From: Mucilaginibacter sp. MD40 | GTDB taxonomy: Bacteria; Bacteroidota; Bacteroidia; Sphingobacteriales; Sphingobacteriaceae | NCBI RefSeq assembly: GCF_002288635.1 | Contig: NZ_NRSW01000001.1 | Span: forward strand, 1,642,548-1,706,547 | Direction: 5' to 3' | DNA length: 64,000 nucleotides | The notes under the pieces: model-generated | Database searches by the model: none | What the model was told of the DNA's origin: nothing | The model's input: only the letters and a program-made list of their open reading frames with translations | Part shown: positions 34,895 through 43,403 of the stretch, one piece after another | Layout: each line of letters starts with the position of its first letter | Position numbering within the stretch: position 1 is the first letter of the stretch | Translations under genes and position numbers: made by a program

Positions 34895-35239
34895 ATGAAG
34901 GTATACGGAATAACCAATTGCAATACAGTAAAAAAAGCGCTCGACTGGTTAAAGGCCAATCATGTAGCATATGAGTTTCATGATTTTAAAAAGCTGGGCG
35001 TTACCCCCGAAAAGTTAGAAGAATGGGATGCCAAGGCCGGGTATGAAAAATTCTTGAACAAGCATGGCCTCACCTGGAAACAGCTGGATTCGGCAGTGAA
35101 AGAAAGCATCAAGACCAAACAAGACGCACTTAAGTTACTGCAGGAGAAAACCAGCATGATCAAACGGCCGGTAATAGAGAAAAATGGCTTCCTTTTCTTT
35201 GGTTTTGATGAGCAGGTGTATGCGGAGCATTTAAAATAA
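34895..35239 (+). CDS. ArsC/Spx-family protein (YffB-like)
   Basis: 114-aa thioredoxin-fold protein of the arsenate-reductase-like family. The N-terminal TNCNTVKKALDWLK carries a single Cys (C9) as in YffB and Spx-like members, and IKRPVIEKNGFLFFGFDE is the C-terminal family block. Without an arsenic operon nearby an arsenate role is unlikely; glutathione- or thiol-dependent reductase, or regulator, is more likely. It follows the barrel gene after 12 nt and may be cotranscribed by chance. Confidence 0.87.
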   Translation: MKVYGITNCNTVKKALDWLKANHVAYEFHDFKKLGVTPEKLEEWDAKAGYEKFLNKHGLTWKQLDSAVKESIKTKQDALKLLQEKTSMIKRPVIEKNGFLFFGFDEQVYAEHLK

Positions 35240-35364
35240 TCAAGGCAGGTTAATTCCCCATAAGCTTGCGAGGTAAATTACTTATTACACTTGTATTTTG
35301 GTAAGTTACACAAGGGTATATTGTGTATACTTGCTCTTTGTTTTTACTAAATCACTAAATAATT

Positions 35365-37317
35365 ATGAAATTGAAACTCATTGCCGGTGGGATGCTGGCG
35401 GCACTGGCCTTTACCAATATGGCCAACGCTCAGGCACCTGTAAGCAACTACAATTATCACGACGCCTTCGCGCCATTTTTTTACACTAAAAATGGTTCTG
35501 AGTTTCGTGCGGCTGATGGGCAGCCGGGGCCGAAATACTGGCAAAACCGTGCTGATTACCAGTTAAATGCCAGGCTTAACGATCAAACCAACGAGGTAAC
35601 AGGTTCAGAGGTATTAAATTATACCAACAACAGCCCCCAAAAGCTGGATTTTTTATGGATGCAGTTAGACCAAAACCTTTTTAAGCAAGGTTCTCGCGGT
35701 GAGGCTATCATCCCGCCATCAGGCAGCCGTAATGGAGGCCGTGGCGATCTTTCACAAGGTGGTTACACTATTAAATCTGTAAAACTGGTTGGTGGCCCCG
35801 AATTGAAATTTACCATCAACGATACCCGTATGCAGATATTTTTGCCACAGGGTGTAGCTCCAAATGGTGGCCAGATAAAATTGGCTATCGATTATTCTTT
35901 CATAGTGCCTCAATACGGTTCAGACCGTACCGGTATACAGGACACCAAGAACGGTAAAATATATACCGTGGCTCAATGGTACCCGCGCATGTATGTTTAT
36001 GATGATGTACAGGGCTGGAACATGCTGCCTTACACCGGCCCAAGTGAATTTTACCTGGAGTATGGTGATTTTGATATTAATATCACCGCTCCGGCTAATC
36101 ATATCGTATTCGCATCAGGCGAGTTGCTTAACCCGCAGGAAGTATATACTCCCGAGCAAATGAAGCGCTGGGCTGCTGCCGAAAAGAGCGAGCAAACGGT
36201 AATTATTCGTTCTGCCGATGAAGTAACCAACCCGGCATCGCGCCCGGCTGGTAAAAAAGAACTTACCTGGCGCTTTAGAATCAAGAACGCCCGCGATGCT
36301 TCGTGGGCATCATCCGCAGCGTTTATTGTTGACGCGGCTAAGATGGATCTGCCAAGCGGTAAGAAATCTACCGCTATATCTGCTTACCCTGTTGAGAGCA
36401 ATGGTAATAATGCCTGGGGCCGCTCAACCGAGTATGTAAAGAAATCTATAGAATTTAATTCAAAAAAATGGTTTGAGTATCCTTATCCAGCCGCTACAGC
36501 CGTTGCCGGCGTGGTTGGTGGTATGGAGTACCCCGGCATCGTGTTCTGTAGCTGGAAATCTACCAAAGGCTCTCTTTGGGGAGTTAACGACCATGAGTTT
36601 GGCCATACCTGGTTCCCGATGATCGTAGGCTCAAACGAGCGCCTTTACGGCTGGATGGATGAGGGCTTTAATACCTTTATCAATACTTTAAGCACTGCCG
36701 ATTTTAATAATGGCGAGTATGCCAATAAAAAAATGGATATGCAGAAAGTAGGCGCATATCTTACCCGCCCTGAACTGGAGCCGGTGATGAGCAACCCCGA
36801 GAACTTAAAGGAAATGAACAATGGTATATTGTTATACTTTAAACCGGGCATGGGCTTAACTATGCTGCGCGAAACCATTTTAGGTCCCGAGCGCTTTGAT
36901 TATGCTTTCCGCACTTATGTTGCGCGCTGGGCTTTCAAACACCCTACACCTGACGACTTTTTCCGTACTATGGAAAATGTAGGCGGCGAAAGCCTGCAGT
37001 GGTTCTGGAGAGGCTGGTTTGTAAATAACTGGAGGCTGGATATAGGGGTGCGCGATGTGAAATACATTAACAACGACCCATCAAAAGGCGCGTTGATCAC
37101 GCTGGATAACCTCGATAAAATGCCTTTCCCGGTTACGCTTGAAGTTAAAACCGTTAGCGGTAAAGTACAACGCTTAACCCTGCCGGTTGAGATATGGGAA
37201 CGTAACAACAGCTTCATGGCTAAATTCCCGTCAACTGAGGAGATACAGTCAGTAACGGTTGACCCTGACAAAACCTCACCTGATTATAATACGGACAATA
37301 ACGTTTGGAAGAAATAA
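35365..37317 (+). CDS. Secreted M1-family zinc metallopeptidase
   Basis: 650 aa; signal peptide 1-22 (NMANAQ). Gluzincin active site HEFGH (H410, E411, H414) with third zinc ligand Glu433 in WMDEGF, 19 residues on, and GGMEYP (385-390) in place of the usual GAMEN. The N-terminal ~250 residues are the M1 beta-saddle ([17 protein letters not shown]). Ends with a small beta domain ([18 protein letters not shown]). Likely an exported aminopeptidase. The 125-nt upstream region holds no gene. Confidence 0.93.
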   Translation: MKLKLIAGGMLAALAFTNMANAQAPVSNYNYHDAFAPFFYTKNGSEFRAADGQPGPKYWQNRADYQLNARLNDQTNEVTGSEVLNYTNNSPQKLDFLWMQLDQNLFKQGSRGEAIIPPSGSRNGGRGDLSQGGYTIKSVKLVGGPELKFTINDTRMQIFLPQGVAPNGGQIKLAIDYSFIVPQYGSDRTGIQDTKNGKIYTVAQWYPRMYVYDDVQGWNMLPYTGPSEFYLEYGDFDINITAPANHIVFASGELLNPQEVYTPEQMKRWAAAEKSEQTVIIRSADEVTNPASRPAGKKELTWRFRIKNARDASWASSAAFIVDAAKMDLPSGKKSTAISAYPVESNGNNAWGRSTEYVKKSIEFNSKKWFEYPYPAATAVAGVVGGMEYPGIVFCSWKSTKGSLWGVNDHEFGHTWFPMIVGSNERLYGWMDEGFNTFINTLSTADFNNGEYANKKMDMQKVGAYLTRPELEPVMSNPENLKEMNNGILLYFKPGMGLTMLRETILGPERFDYAFRTYVARWAFKHPTPDDFFRTMENVGGESLQWFWRGWFVNNWRLDIGVRDVKYINNDPSKGALITLDNLDKMPFPVTLEVKTVSGKVQRLTLPVEIWERNNSFMAKFPSTEEIQSVTVDPDKTSPDYNTDNNVWKK

Positions 37318-37328
37318 TAATATATATT

Positions 37329-37354
37329 AACCCGGCCTAAAAGCCGGGTTTTTT
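37329..37354 (+). terminator. Intrinsic terminator of M1 peptidase gene
   Basis: AACCCGGC / GCCGGGTT, 6-nt loop, then TTTTATT. Confidence 0.9.
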
Positions 37355-37425
37355 ATTGCTTTTTACACATGCAGGCAAACCTTTGGGTTAAAACAAAGGT
37401 TTTAAATTTACTAATATCTTAAACC

Positions 37426-38109
37426 ATGAAACGTCTGTTGCTGCTTGTTTACATCCTATCCGTTGCCTCTATTACAGCTATGGCACAAACCACCCTGAAA
37501 GGAACGGTTTATGAGGACGGCTCAAGTACCCGCCTTGGTAACGTATTCATCAGGGATAATAATACCCGCAAGGTTTCCATCACCGATAAAAAGGGGAATT
37601 TTGAAATAGAAACCGCTCCCGGGCATATCCTTATATTTAACTCTCCGGGTTACACGGCCGATACACTTTATGTAATTGATATGCGGCCAAAGCGTATTAA
37701 CATGTCTACGCAGTTTATTAAGCTGAGCGAGGTGAACATCACAGCCAAACGGCCTGATTTTAACCCAAGAGCTGAGTATCCGGAGGTTTATGAAAAAAGT
37801 AAGGTATATGTTTTTTCGCCTTCTACATGGTTTAGCAAAGAAGGTAAACAAGCGCGCAGGTTAAAAAAATACTTCCAGACGGAGGCCGAGCAGCGGCAGA
37901 TAGACCAGGCGTTTAGCCCGGCATACGTAGGTAGTATTGTCCCATTAAAGGGCAAGGACCTGGAAAACTTCATGACGATGTACAGGCCCGATTATAAATT
38001 TTTGAGAAGTAACAATCGCGAATCAATGGCGGCCTATATTAATGATAGTTACAAGAAGTTTATGGCATTACCACCGGATAAGCGTGCTCCGCAACCATTG
38101 AAACTGTAG
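37426..38109 (+). CDS. Exported CarboxypepD_reg-like protein
   Basis: 227 aa; signal peptide 1-20 (SITAMAQ). Residues ~22-105 are a carboxypeptidase-regulatory-like beta sandwich (TLKGTVYEDGSSTRLGNVFI, KVSITDKKGNFEIETAPGHI, IKLSEVNITAKRP), the domain usually found at the N-terminus of SusC-like receptors. Here it is followed by a ~115-residue helical, basic tail instead of a barrel. It may be a periplasmic or surface accessory; function unknown. Confidence 0.78.
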   Translation: MKRLLLLVYILSVASITAMAQTTLKGTVYEDGSSTRLGNVFIRDNNTRKVSITDKKGNFEIETAPGHILIFNSPGYTADTLYVIDMRPKRINMSTQFIKLSEVNITAKRPDFNPRAEYPEVYEKSKVYVFSPSTWFSKEGKQARRLKKYFQTEAEQRQIDQAFSPAYVGSIVPLKGKDLENFMTMYRPDYKFLRSNNRESMAAYINDSYKKFMALPPDKRAPQPLKL

Positions 38110-38178
38110 GTTTTGAAGCGTATGTATCGCATGATAAAAAATATAAATTATTGTATTTCAGATTTAAAAGTTTTTCTC

Positions 38179-38186
38179 TACCTTTG
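38179..38186 (+). promoter_or_regulatory. Bacteroidota -7 element upstream of rpsU
   Basis: TACCTTTG matches TAnnTTTG, 28 nt before the rpsU ATG. No well-spaced TTTG box. A start near 38191 would leave a short leader that is mostly the SD region. Confidence 0.6.
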
Positions 38187-38194
38187 ACGTCCCT

Positions 38195-38204
38195 GAAAGG
38201 AGGT
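38195..38204 (+). promoter_or_regulatory. Perfect Shine-Dalgarno of rpsU
   Basis: GAAAGGAGGT is complementary to 10 nt of the usual 16S rRNA 3' end, 10 nt before the rpsU ATG. Bacteroidota ribosomes sequester the anti-SD with bS21, bS18 and bS6, and rpsU is known to keep a strong SD, consistent with autoregulation by bS21. Confidence 0.9.
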
Positions 38205-38214
38205 ATTTGGGATT

Positions 38215-38406
38215 ATGATCATTATCAACGTAAAAGACGGAGAATCATTAGATAAAGCATTAAAACGCTTTAAAAAGAAATTTGAGAAAACTGGTGTCTT
38301 AAGAGAGCTACGTAGTCGTCAGGCTTTTGAAAAGAAATCTGTTACTCGCAGGCATGTCGTTAAAAACGCCATCTACAAACAAGGTTTAAACCAGGAAACT
38401 GTTTAA
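38215..38406 (+). CDS. rpsU: 30S ribosomal protein bS21
   Basis: 63 aa, very basic C-terminus (EKKSVTRRHVVKNAIYK). N-terminal MIIINVKDGESLDKALKRFK is the bS21 signature. In Bacteroidota bS21 helps hide the anti-SD of 16S rRNA, so its strong SD (38195-38204) fits feedback: ribosomes lacking bS21 would translate it best. First gene of an apparent rpsU-xerC-hpf transcript. Confidence 0.98.
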   Translation: MIIINVKDGESLDKALKRFKKKFEKTGVLRELRSRQAFEKKSVTRRHVVKNAIYKQGLNQETV

Positions 38407-38428
38407 TTCTTTCTTTCGATAAAGAATT
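38405..38428 (+). other. AT-rich hairpin after rpsU stop
   Basis: AATTCTTT (38405-38412) pairs with AAAGAATT (38421-38428), 8-nt loop, followed by TT. It is weak and may be a partial terminator or processing site after rpsU. Confidence 0.4.
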
Positions 38429-38451
38429 TTACAAATTTCTTGTCAGCATAA

Positions 38452-38498
38452 AAAAACTATTTGTACATTCAATTCACTTGGGTGTTCAAATAGTTTTT
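38452..38498 (+). promoter_or_regulatory. Hairpin abutting the xerC start codon
   Basis: AAAAACTATTTG (38452-38463) pairs perfectly with CAAATAGTTTTT (38487-38498), and ACA/TGT extends it past one mismatch. The right arm ends at the base before the xerC ATG. It could occlude initiation of xerC or act as an AU-rich terminator that limits read-through from rpsU. Confidence 0.55.
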
Positions 38499-39398
38499 AT
38501 GTTTTTAGAGCTTTTCATTAATCATATCCGGCACGAGAAGCGTTACTCGCAACATACGGTAACCGCTTATGAGCATGATCTGCAACAGTTCTTTCTGTAT
38601 CTGAACCCTGAAGATGCTCCGCCGGCATTTCTGCAGCCAGCGGATATTACGCACCACCAGGTACGCGGCTGGATGGTGAGCCTCATAGACCAGCAAATGA
38701 GCCCCAGAACGGTTGGGCGCAAAATTGTTACTCTTCGCAAATATTTTAAGTTCTTACTTTCATTGGGCCGTGTTACCCAAAACCCTGCGGCCCGTGTGGT
38801 TGCGCCCAAGGTGCCCAAAATACTCCCGGTTGTTGTAGACAGCGATAGGCTAACAAATTTACTTGATAATAGTAAGCACCATTTTACAGATGATTTTAAG
38901 GGGCTGCGCGATAAGCTGGTGATAGAAATGCTTTTTGGTACCGGTATACGCCTCGCCGAATTACTGAATATAAAGGAAACCGATATTGATTTTTATCATA
39001 AGACCGTAAAGGTGCTGGGCAAGCGCAACAAGCAGCGCATTGTGCCCCTTAACGCCGAGCTGATCAGTTTGATAAAGCAGTACGGTGAGAAAAAGAAAAA
39101 TCAAAATTTTGATAACAATTCTTTAACCTTGGTCGTTACAGATAAAGGAGCCGATGCTTATCCGAAGCTAATTTATTTAATAGTGCAGAAGTATCTTTCA
39201 TATATCACCATTCAGGACAAAAGGAGCCCCCATATTCTGCGGCATACCTTTGCCACCACTTTATTAAATAATGGCGCCGACCTGAATGCCATAAAGGAAT
39301 TACTTGGCCATGCCAGCCTTGCAGCAACTCAGGTATACACACACAATTCAGTTGAGCGATTAAAGTCTATTTATAAACAAGCCCATCCAAAGGCATAA
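38499..39398 (+). CDS. xerC: Tyrosine recombinase of XerC/XerD type
   Basis: 299 aa, the XerC/D length. N-terminal SAM-like domain (HEKRYSQHTVTAYEHDLQQF), catalytic domain with Arg in GTGIRLAELLNIK, the RHTF block in SPHILRHTFATTLLNNG and ELLGHASLAATQVYTHNS with the catalytic Tyr in VYTHNS. Normally resolves chromosome dimers at dif. Start ATG 38499 (MFLELFINHIRHEK). Context between rpsU and hpf indicates a housekeeping gene, not a mobile integrase; XerC versus XerD is not certain. Confidence 0.92.
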   Translation: MFLELFINHIRHEKRYSQHTVTAYEHDLQQFFLYLNPEDAPPAFLQPADITHHQVRGWMVSLIDQQMSPRTVGRKIVTLRKYFKFLLSLGRVTQNPAARVVAPKVPKILPVVVDSDRLTNLLDNSKHHFTDDFKGLRDKLVIEMLFGTGIRLAELLNIKETDIDFYHKTVKVLGKRNKQRIVPLNAELISLIKQYGEKKKNQNFDNNSLTLVVTDKGADAYPKLIYLIVQKYLSYITIQDKRSPHILRHTFATTLLNNGADLNAIKELLGHASLAATQVYTHNSVERLKSIYKQAHPKA

Positions 39399-39406
39399 AA
39401 AGGAGG
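39399..39406 (+). promoter_or_regulatory. Strong Shine-Dalgarno of hpf
   Basis: AAAGGAGG directly after the xerC stop, 4 nt before the hpf ATG at 39411. With the rpsU site it is one of the two best matches to the anti-SD I noticed in the window. Confidence 0.85.
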
Positions 39407-39410
39407 AAAA

Positions 39411-39758
39411 ATGAAAATCACCGTGCAATCTATTCACTTTACTGCAGACAGAAAATTGCTTGATTTTATTCAGAAGAAAGCTGATAAGCTGGAAACTTTT
39501 TTTGACCACATCATTAGTGGAGAAGTATATTTAAAGTTGGAAAACGTAGAAGATGAGGCTAATAAGATAACGGAAATTAAACTTTCGCTCCCGGGTGTGC
39601 AAATGTTTGCCAAAGAGCAGTGTAAGACCTTTGAAGAAGCTACCGACCTGGCGGTTGAGAGCCTTCGCAAACAAATTGAAAAGTATAAAACTAAAAAATC
39701 AATTGCGGCCGAAGCTGCGCGAAAAGCAGCCCTTGTTACGGAAGGCGATGATTTATAA
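39411..39758 (+). CDS. hpf: Ribosome hibernation-promoting factor (short HPF/RaiA family)
   Basis: 115 aa. N-terminal beta-alpha fold MKITVQSIHFTADRKLLDFI, QKKADKLETFFDHIISGEVY, and the acidic/basic tail ATDLAVESLRKQIEKYKTKK. The short form lacks the long-HPF dimerisation domain. It would bind idle 70S ribosomes and block the decoding region. It starts 12 nt after xerC with a strong SD, which is unusual here and suggests translation that depends on a free anti-SD. Confidence 0.92.
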   Translation: MKITVQSIHFTADRKLLDFIQKKADKLETFFDHIISGEVYLKLENVEDEANKITEIKLSLPGVQMFAKEQCKTFEEATDLAVESLRKQIEKYKTKKSIAAEAARKAALVTEGDDL

Positions 39759-39787
39759 GCATATATGAGGGCGAAAATTGAGCCCGG

Positions 39788-39819
39788 ATCGGCAGGTGAA
39801 TAGCCTGCCGATTTTTTTT
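39788..39819 (+). terminator. Intrinsic terminator of rpsU-xerC-hpf
   Basis: ATCGGCAGG / CCTGCCGAT, 7-nt loop, then a run of T. Confidence 0.92.
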
Positions 39820-39829
39820 GCAAAAATAT

Positions 39830-39859
39830 TTTGCACAGGTTTATTTTTTTGTAGATTTG
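39830..39859 (+). promoter_or_regulatory. Promoter of the tRNA-tuf operon
   Basis: TTTG (39830-39833) and TAGATTTG (39852-39859) are 18 nt apart, a good match to the Bacteroidota TTTG-N18to21-TAnnTTTG promoter. Confidence 0.8.
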
Positions 39860-39863
39860 CAAT

Positions 39864-39907
39864 CCCTTTCGGAGAGGTCTTAAACACATCTCTCAACATA
39901 AAAAGGG
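39864..39907 (+). other. Structured leader of the tRNA-tuf operon
   Basis: CCCTTT (39864-39869) pairs with AAAGGG (39902-39907) and encloses GAGAGGT (39872-39878) with ATCTCTC (39888-39894). It begins where transcription from the promoter at 39830 should start, and lies ~100 nt before the first tRNA. A processing or attenuation role is possible. Confidence 0.5.
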
Positions 39908-40006
39908 AATGGTTCTTTAAAAAGAAATACATAGCGCAAAAAAAAATATTTGCATCTCTAATAATGTTACAGCCGGAAACGGTGACGCGTTGTTAAAAAC
40001 AAATAA

Positions 40007-40079
<73 letters not shown>

Positions 40080-40144
40080 CTGTTTATTTCGGAGATATGT
40101 TGCTTAGCTTCCAATTGAGCAGTATAAATCCGAAATATAACAAT

Positions 40145-40225
40145 GGGGAGATACCAGAGCGGTCAAATGGGACGGACTGTAAATCCGTTGCTTCGGCTAC
40201 GAAGGTTCGAATCCTTCTCTCCCCA
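40145..40225 (+). tRNA. tRNA-Tyr (anticodon GTA)
   Basis: 81-nt class II tRNA with long variable arm: acceptor GGGGAGA/TCTCCCC, anticodon loop CTGTAAA (GTA). Confidence 0.97.
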
Positions 40226-40232
40226 CAAAATT

Positions 40233-40299
40233 CAGTATGCAGTTTCCGGTTTACAGTAAGCAGTTTAGCTGCCAACTGTTAACGGGGAACTGCTAACTG
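40233..40299. repeat. Inverted repeat in the tRNA-Tyr to tRNA-Gly spacer
   Basis: Arms 40233-40258 and 40274-40299 match at about 20 of 26 positions as reverse complements. The word is CAGTTNGCAGTT. The next spacer (40392-40456) uses a related word, although the tRNAs differ. Confidence 0.7.
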
Positions 40300-40305
40300 G
40301 TTTAA

Positions 40306-40378
40306 GCGGAAGTAGCTCAGTTGGTAGAGCGATAGCCTTCCAAGCTATAGGTCGCGAGTTCGAACCTCGTCTTCCGCT
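40306..40378 (+). tRNA. tRNA-Gly (anticodon TCC)
   Basis: 73-nt cloverleaf: acceptor GCGGAAG/CTTCCGC, anticodon loop CTTCCAA (TCC). Confidence 0.97.
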
Positions 40379-40391
40379 CTTGTTAAAGTGA

Positions 40392-40456
40392 GCAGTTGGC
40401 AATTAGCAGTTGGCGGTCGTTTTTTAAAGAACCGCAAACTGTGTATTACAAACTGC
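40392..40456. repeat. Inverted repeat in the tRNA-Gly to tRNA-Thr spacer
   Basis: The left arm (40392-40421) has GCAGTTGGC twice; the right arm (40430-40456) reads AACCGCAAACTG and later ACAAACTGC, the complement with small gaps. Confidence 0.7.
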
Positions 40457-40471
40457 AAACCCAGCAAAAAA

Positions 40472-40543
<72 letters not shown>

Positions 40544-40600
40544 CAAATACTTAACAGTATTATTTTTAAGAATAAATTAACCTACAAACAAAAATAAATC

Positions 40601-41788
40601 ATGGCAAAAGAAAAGTTTGACCGCAGTAAGCCGCACTTAAACATCGGTACAATCGGTCACGTTGACCACGGTAAAACAACCCTTACCGCAGCTATCACCA
40701 AAGTATTAGCTGACGCAGGTTTATCAGAAGCTCGTTCATTTGATTCAATTGACTCTGCTCCTGAAGAAAAAGAACGTGGTATTACTATTAATACTGCTCA
40801 CGTTGAGTACTCAACTGCAAACCGTCACTATGCGCACGTTGACTGCCCGGGCCACGCTGACTATGTGAAAAACATGGTTACTGGTGCTGCTCAGATGGAT
40901 GGTGCTATCATTGTGGTTGCTGCTACTGATGGTCCTATGCCACAAACTCGCGAGCACATCCTGTTGGCTCGTCAGGTAGGTGTACCTGCACTTGTAGTGT
41001 TCATGAACAAAGTTGACATGGTTGACGACCCAGAGTTGTTAGAGCTTGTTGAAATGGAAGTTCGTGAGTTATTATCATTCTACGAGTTCCCTGGTGATGA
41101 TATCCCTGTAATTCAAGGTTCAGCTCTTGGTGGCTTGAACGGCGATGCAAAATGGGTTGGTAAAATCATGGAGTTGATGGATGCCGTAGATAGCTACATC
41201 CCAATCCCTCCACGTTTGACTGATCTTCCTTTCCTTATGCCAGTTGAGGACGTATTCTCAATCACTGGTCGTGGTACTGTTGCTACCGGCCGTATTGAGC
41301 GTGGTGTTATCAACTCTGGTGAGCCGGTAGATATCCTGGGTATGGGTGCTGAGAACTTGAAATCAACCGTAACTGGTGTTGAGATGTTCCGCAAGATCCT
41401 TGACCGTGGCGAAGCTGGTGATAACGTAGGTTTATTGTTACGTGGTATTGAGAAAACTGATATCCGTCGTGGTATGGTTATCTGCAAACCAGGTTCAGTA
41501 ACTCCTCACACTGACTTCAAAGCAGAAGTTTACGTATTATCAAAAGCAGAAGGTGGCCGTCACACTCCATTCTTCAACAAATACCGTCCGCAATTCTATT
41601 TCCGTACTACTGACGTAACAGGTGAAATTTCACTTGAACCAGGTGTAGAAATGGTTATGCCAGGTGATAACGTTACCATCACTGTAAAATTGATCAACGC
41701 TATCGCAATGGAAAAAGGTCTTCGTTTCGCTATCCGTGAGGGTGGTAGAACCGTAGGTGCTGGTCAGGTAACTGAAATATTAGCATAA
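40601..41788 (+). CDS. tuf: Translation elongation factor EF-Tu
   Basis: 395 aa GTPase that brings aminoacyl-tRNA to the ribosome. P-loop GHVDHGKTT, switch [27 protein letters not shown] and the C-terminal [20 protein letters not shown]. Codon use is strongly biased toward one set, as for highly expressed genes. It follows four tRNAs and precedes tRNA-Trp and secE, the classic tRNA-tufB-secE order. Confidence 0.99.
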   Translation: MAKEKFDRSKPHLNIGTIGHVDHGKTTLTAAITKVLADAGLSEARSFDSIDSAPEEKERGITINTAHVEYSTANRHYAHVDCPGHADYVKNMVTGAAQMDGAIIVVAATDGPMPQTREHILLARQVGVPALVVFMNKVDMVDDPELLELVEMEVRELLSFYEFPGDDIPVIQGSALGGLNGDAKWVGKIMELMDAVDSYIPIPPRLTDLPFLMPVEDVFSITGRGTVATGRIERGVINSGEPVDILGMGAENLKSTVTGVEMFRKILDRGEAGDNVGLLLRGIEKTDIRRGMVICKPGSVTPHTDFKAEVYVLSKAEGGRHTPFFNKYRPQFYFRTTDVTGEISLEPGVEMVMPGDNVTITVKLINAIAMEKGLRFAIREGGRTVGAGQVTEILA

Positions 41789-41836
41789 TCCAATACATAC
41801 CCTTAAATGGGTATAGCTAACGGTTAATTTTTGTGT

Positions 41837-41866
41837 AAAGTACCGGGGCAAAGGTCTCGGTACTTT
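41837..41866 (+). terminator. Hairpin downstream of tuf
   Basis: AAAGTACCG (41837-41845) / CGGTACTTT (41858-41866), 12-nt loop, no U-run after it. Probably a partial terminator or mRNA 3' end, since tRNA-Trp follows. Confidence 0.6.
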
Positions 41867-41888
41867 ATTCACAATATGCAAAACATAT

Positions 41889-41910
41889 AAATTTCTGGAA
41901 GCAGAAATTT
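41889..41910 (+). other. Perfect hairpin before tRNA-Trp
   Basis: AAATTTCTG / CAGAAATTT with GAAG tetraloop, 6 nt before the 5' end of tRNA-Trp. May mark an RNA processing site. Confidence 0.5.
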
Positions 41911-41916
41911 ACATAC

Positions 41917-41987
41917 ACGGGAATAGTTCAATGGTAGAATAGAGGTCTCCAAAACCTTTGATCAGGGTTCGAATCCTTGTTCCCGTG
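41917..41987 (+). tRNA. tRNA-Trp (anticodon CCA)
   Basis: 71-nt cloverleaf: acceptor ACGGGAA/TTCCCGT, anticodon loop CTCCAAA (CCA). Between tuf and secE, as in many bacteria. Confidence 0.97.
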
Positions 41988-42005
41988 CTTTAAGCGAATA
42001 ATAAA

Positions 42006-42200
42006 ATGGCAGGCGTAGCTGAATATATTAAAGAATCATACATCGAGTTGACCGAGAAGGTAACCTGGCCAACCTGGAGAGAGTTGCAGAACAGCGCCGT
42101 TTTGGTACTGGTTGCAGCCCTGATCATTGCTCTTCTTATTTTCGGTATGGATCAGATAATTGGCTATTTGCTTAAACAGTTTTATACTTCACTAACCTAA
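42006..42200 (+). CDS. secE: Preprotein translocase subunit SecE
   Basis: 64 aa, short one-helix form. YIKESYIELTEKVTWPTWRE is the conserved amphipathic segment, followed by one membrane helix (SAVLVLVAALIIALLIF). Stabilises SecY in the secretion channel. Starts 18 nt after tRNA-Trp. Confidence 0.98.
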   Translation: MAGVAEYIKESYIELTEKVTWPTWRELQNSAVLVLVAALIIALLIFGMDQIIGYLLKQFYTSLT

Positions 42201-42215
42201 TTTATACTAACATAG

Positions 42216-42758
42216 ATGAGTGAGCAATTAAAATGGTACGTAGTTAGGGCAATTAGTGGTAAAGAAAAAAAGGTAAAGCAGTATATTGATGCAGAGGTAA
42301 ACAGGTTAGGCATCAGCCACCTGGTACCACAGGTATTAATACCTACTGAAAAATATTACCAGATGCGCGATGGAAAGAAGATCGCTAAAGAGCGTAACTA
42401 CTTTCCGGGATATGTATTAATGGAAGCAGCGTTGGATGGTGAGCTTGAGCACGTTATCAAGAACATCAACAGCGTTATTGGCTTTTTAGGCGATAAGGCC
42501 GGCAATGCTATCCCGCTTCGCCAGGCAGAAGTTAATCGTATCTTAGGTAAGGTTGACGAAATGACCACCCAGGCCGAAACCATGAACGTACCTTACTATG
42601 TAGGCGAGAACGTAAAGGTTATGGATGGTCCATTCAACGGTTTCAGTGGTGTTATTGAAGAGGTGAACGAAGAGAAAAAGAAACTGAAAGTAATGGTAAA
42701 GATATTCGGGCGCCGTACGCCGCTTGAATTGAATTACATGCAGGTAGAGAAAGAATAG
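42216..42758 (+). CDS. nusG: Transcription termination/antitermination factor NusG
   Basis: 180 aa. NGN domain ([30 protein letters not shown]) binds RNA polymerase; C-terminal KOW motif ([20 protein letters not shown]) contacts partners such as S10 or Rho. Fifteen nt after secE. Confidence 0.99.
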   Translation: MSEQLKWYVVRAISGKEKKVKQYIDAEVNRLGISHLVPQVLIPTEKYYQMRDGKKIAKERNYFPGYVLMEAALDGELEHVIKNINSVIGFLGDKAGNAIPLRQAEVNRILGKVDEMTTQAETMNVPYYVGENVKVMDGPFNGFSGVIEEVNEEKKKLKVMVKIFGRRTPLELNYMQVEKE

Positions 42759-42759
42759 A

Positions 42760-42871
42760 GATTAGTTATTAGTGATCAGAGATTAGTTCTCTTCATCATA
42801 ATTAATTCAAAAATATAAATAAGAGAGTGATTGTACTGATTAACTGATCACTGGTTAACCAATCACTACTC
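42760..42871. repeat. Inverted repeat in the nusG-rplK spacer
   Basis: The left arm (42760-42793) carries GATTAGTT twice around GTGATCAG. The right arm (42821-42871) is its gapped complement with CTGATCAC and CCAATCACT. It lies inside the secE-nusG-rplK transcript, not at its end. Confidence 0.65.
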
Positions 42872-42936
42872 ACAAAATCTTAAATGTTACTTAGCTTCCA
42901 CTTACTAACATTGAGTTATAATAAAGTAAATTAAAA

Positions 42937-43380
42937 ATGGCAAAAGAAGTCGGTGCGTTAGTAAAACTACAAGTAAAAGGCGGCGCTGCAAATCCATCTC
43001 CACCAATTGGCCCTGCACTGGGTGCCAAAGGTGTAAACATTATGGAGTTTTGCAAGCAGTTTAATGCACGTACCCAGGATCGTCCTGGTAAAGTGTTACC
43101 TGTGGTTATTACTGTGTATGTAGACAAGTCATTCGATTTTATCATCAAAACTCCACCGGTTGCTATTCAACTGTTGGAAGCAACTGGTTTAAAAAGCGGT
43201 TCGGCAGAACCTAACCGTAAAAAAGTTGCCAGCGTAAACTGGGAACAGGTTGAAACCATTGCAAAAGATAAAATGACTGATTTAAACGCTTTCACAGTAG
43301 AATCAGCCATGAAAATGGTGGCAGGTACTGCCCGCAGTATGGGAATCACCGTTAGCGGTACAGCTCCCTGGAATAATTAA
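42937..43380 (+). CDS. rplK: 50S ribosomal protein uL11
   Basis: 147 aa. N-terminal [20 protein letters not shown] and C-terminal rRNA-binding [10 protein letters not shown]. Binds the GTPase-associated centre of 23S rRNA. First of the rplKAJL block. Confidence 0.99.
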   Translation: MAKEVGALVKLQVKGGAANPSPPIGPALGAKGVNIMEFCKQFNARTQDRPGKVLPVVITVYVDKSFDFIIKTPPVAIQLLEATGLKSGSAEPNRKKVASVNWEQVETIAKDKMTDLNAFTVESAMKMVAGTARSMGITVSGTAPWNN

Positions 43381-43403
43381 TTTATACAAATCAGTTTAAG
43401 ACA

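Noticed and set aside
34895-35239. Arsenic resistance gene
   Set aside because: No other arsenic genes nearby and single-Cys YffB/Spx-like pattern.
38499-39398. Integrase marking a mobile element
   Set aside because: XerC/XerD length and motifs, housekeeping neighbours rpsU and hpf, and no att sites or phage genes.
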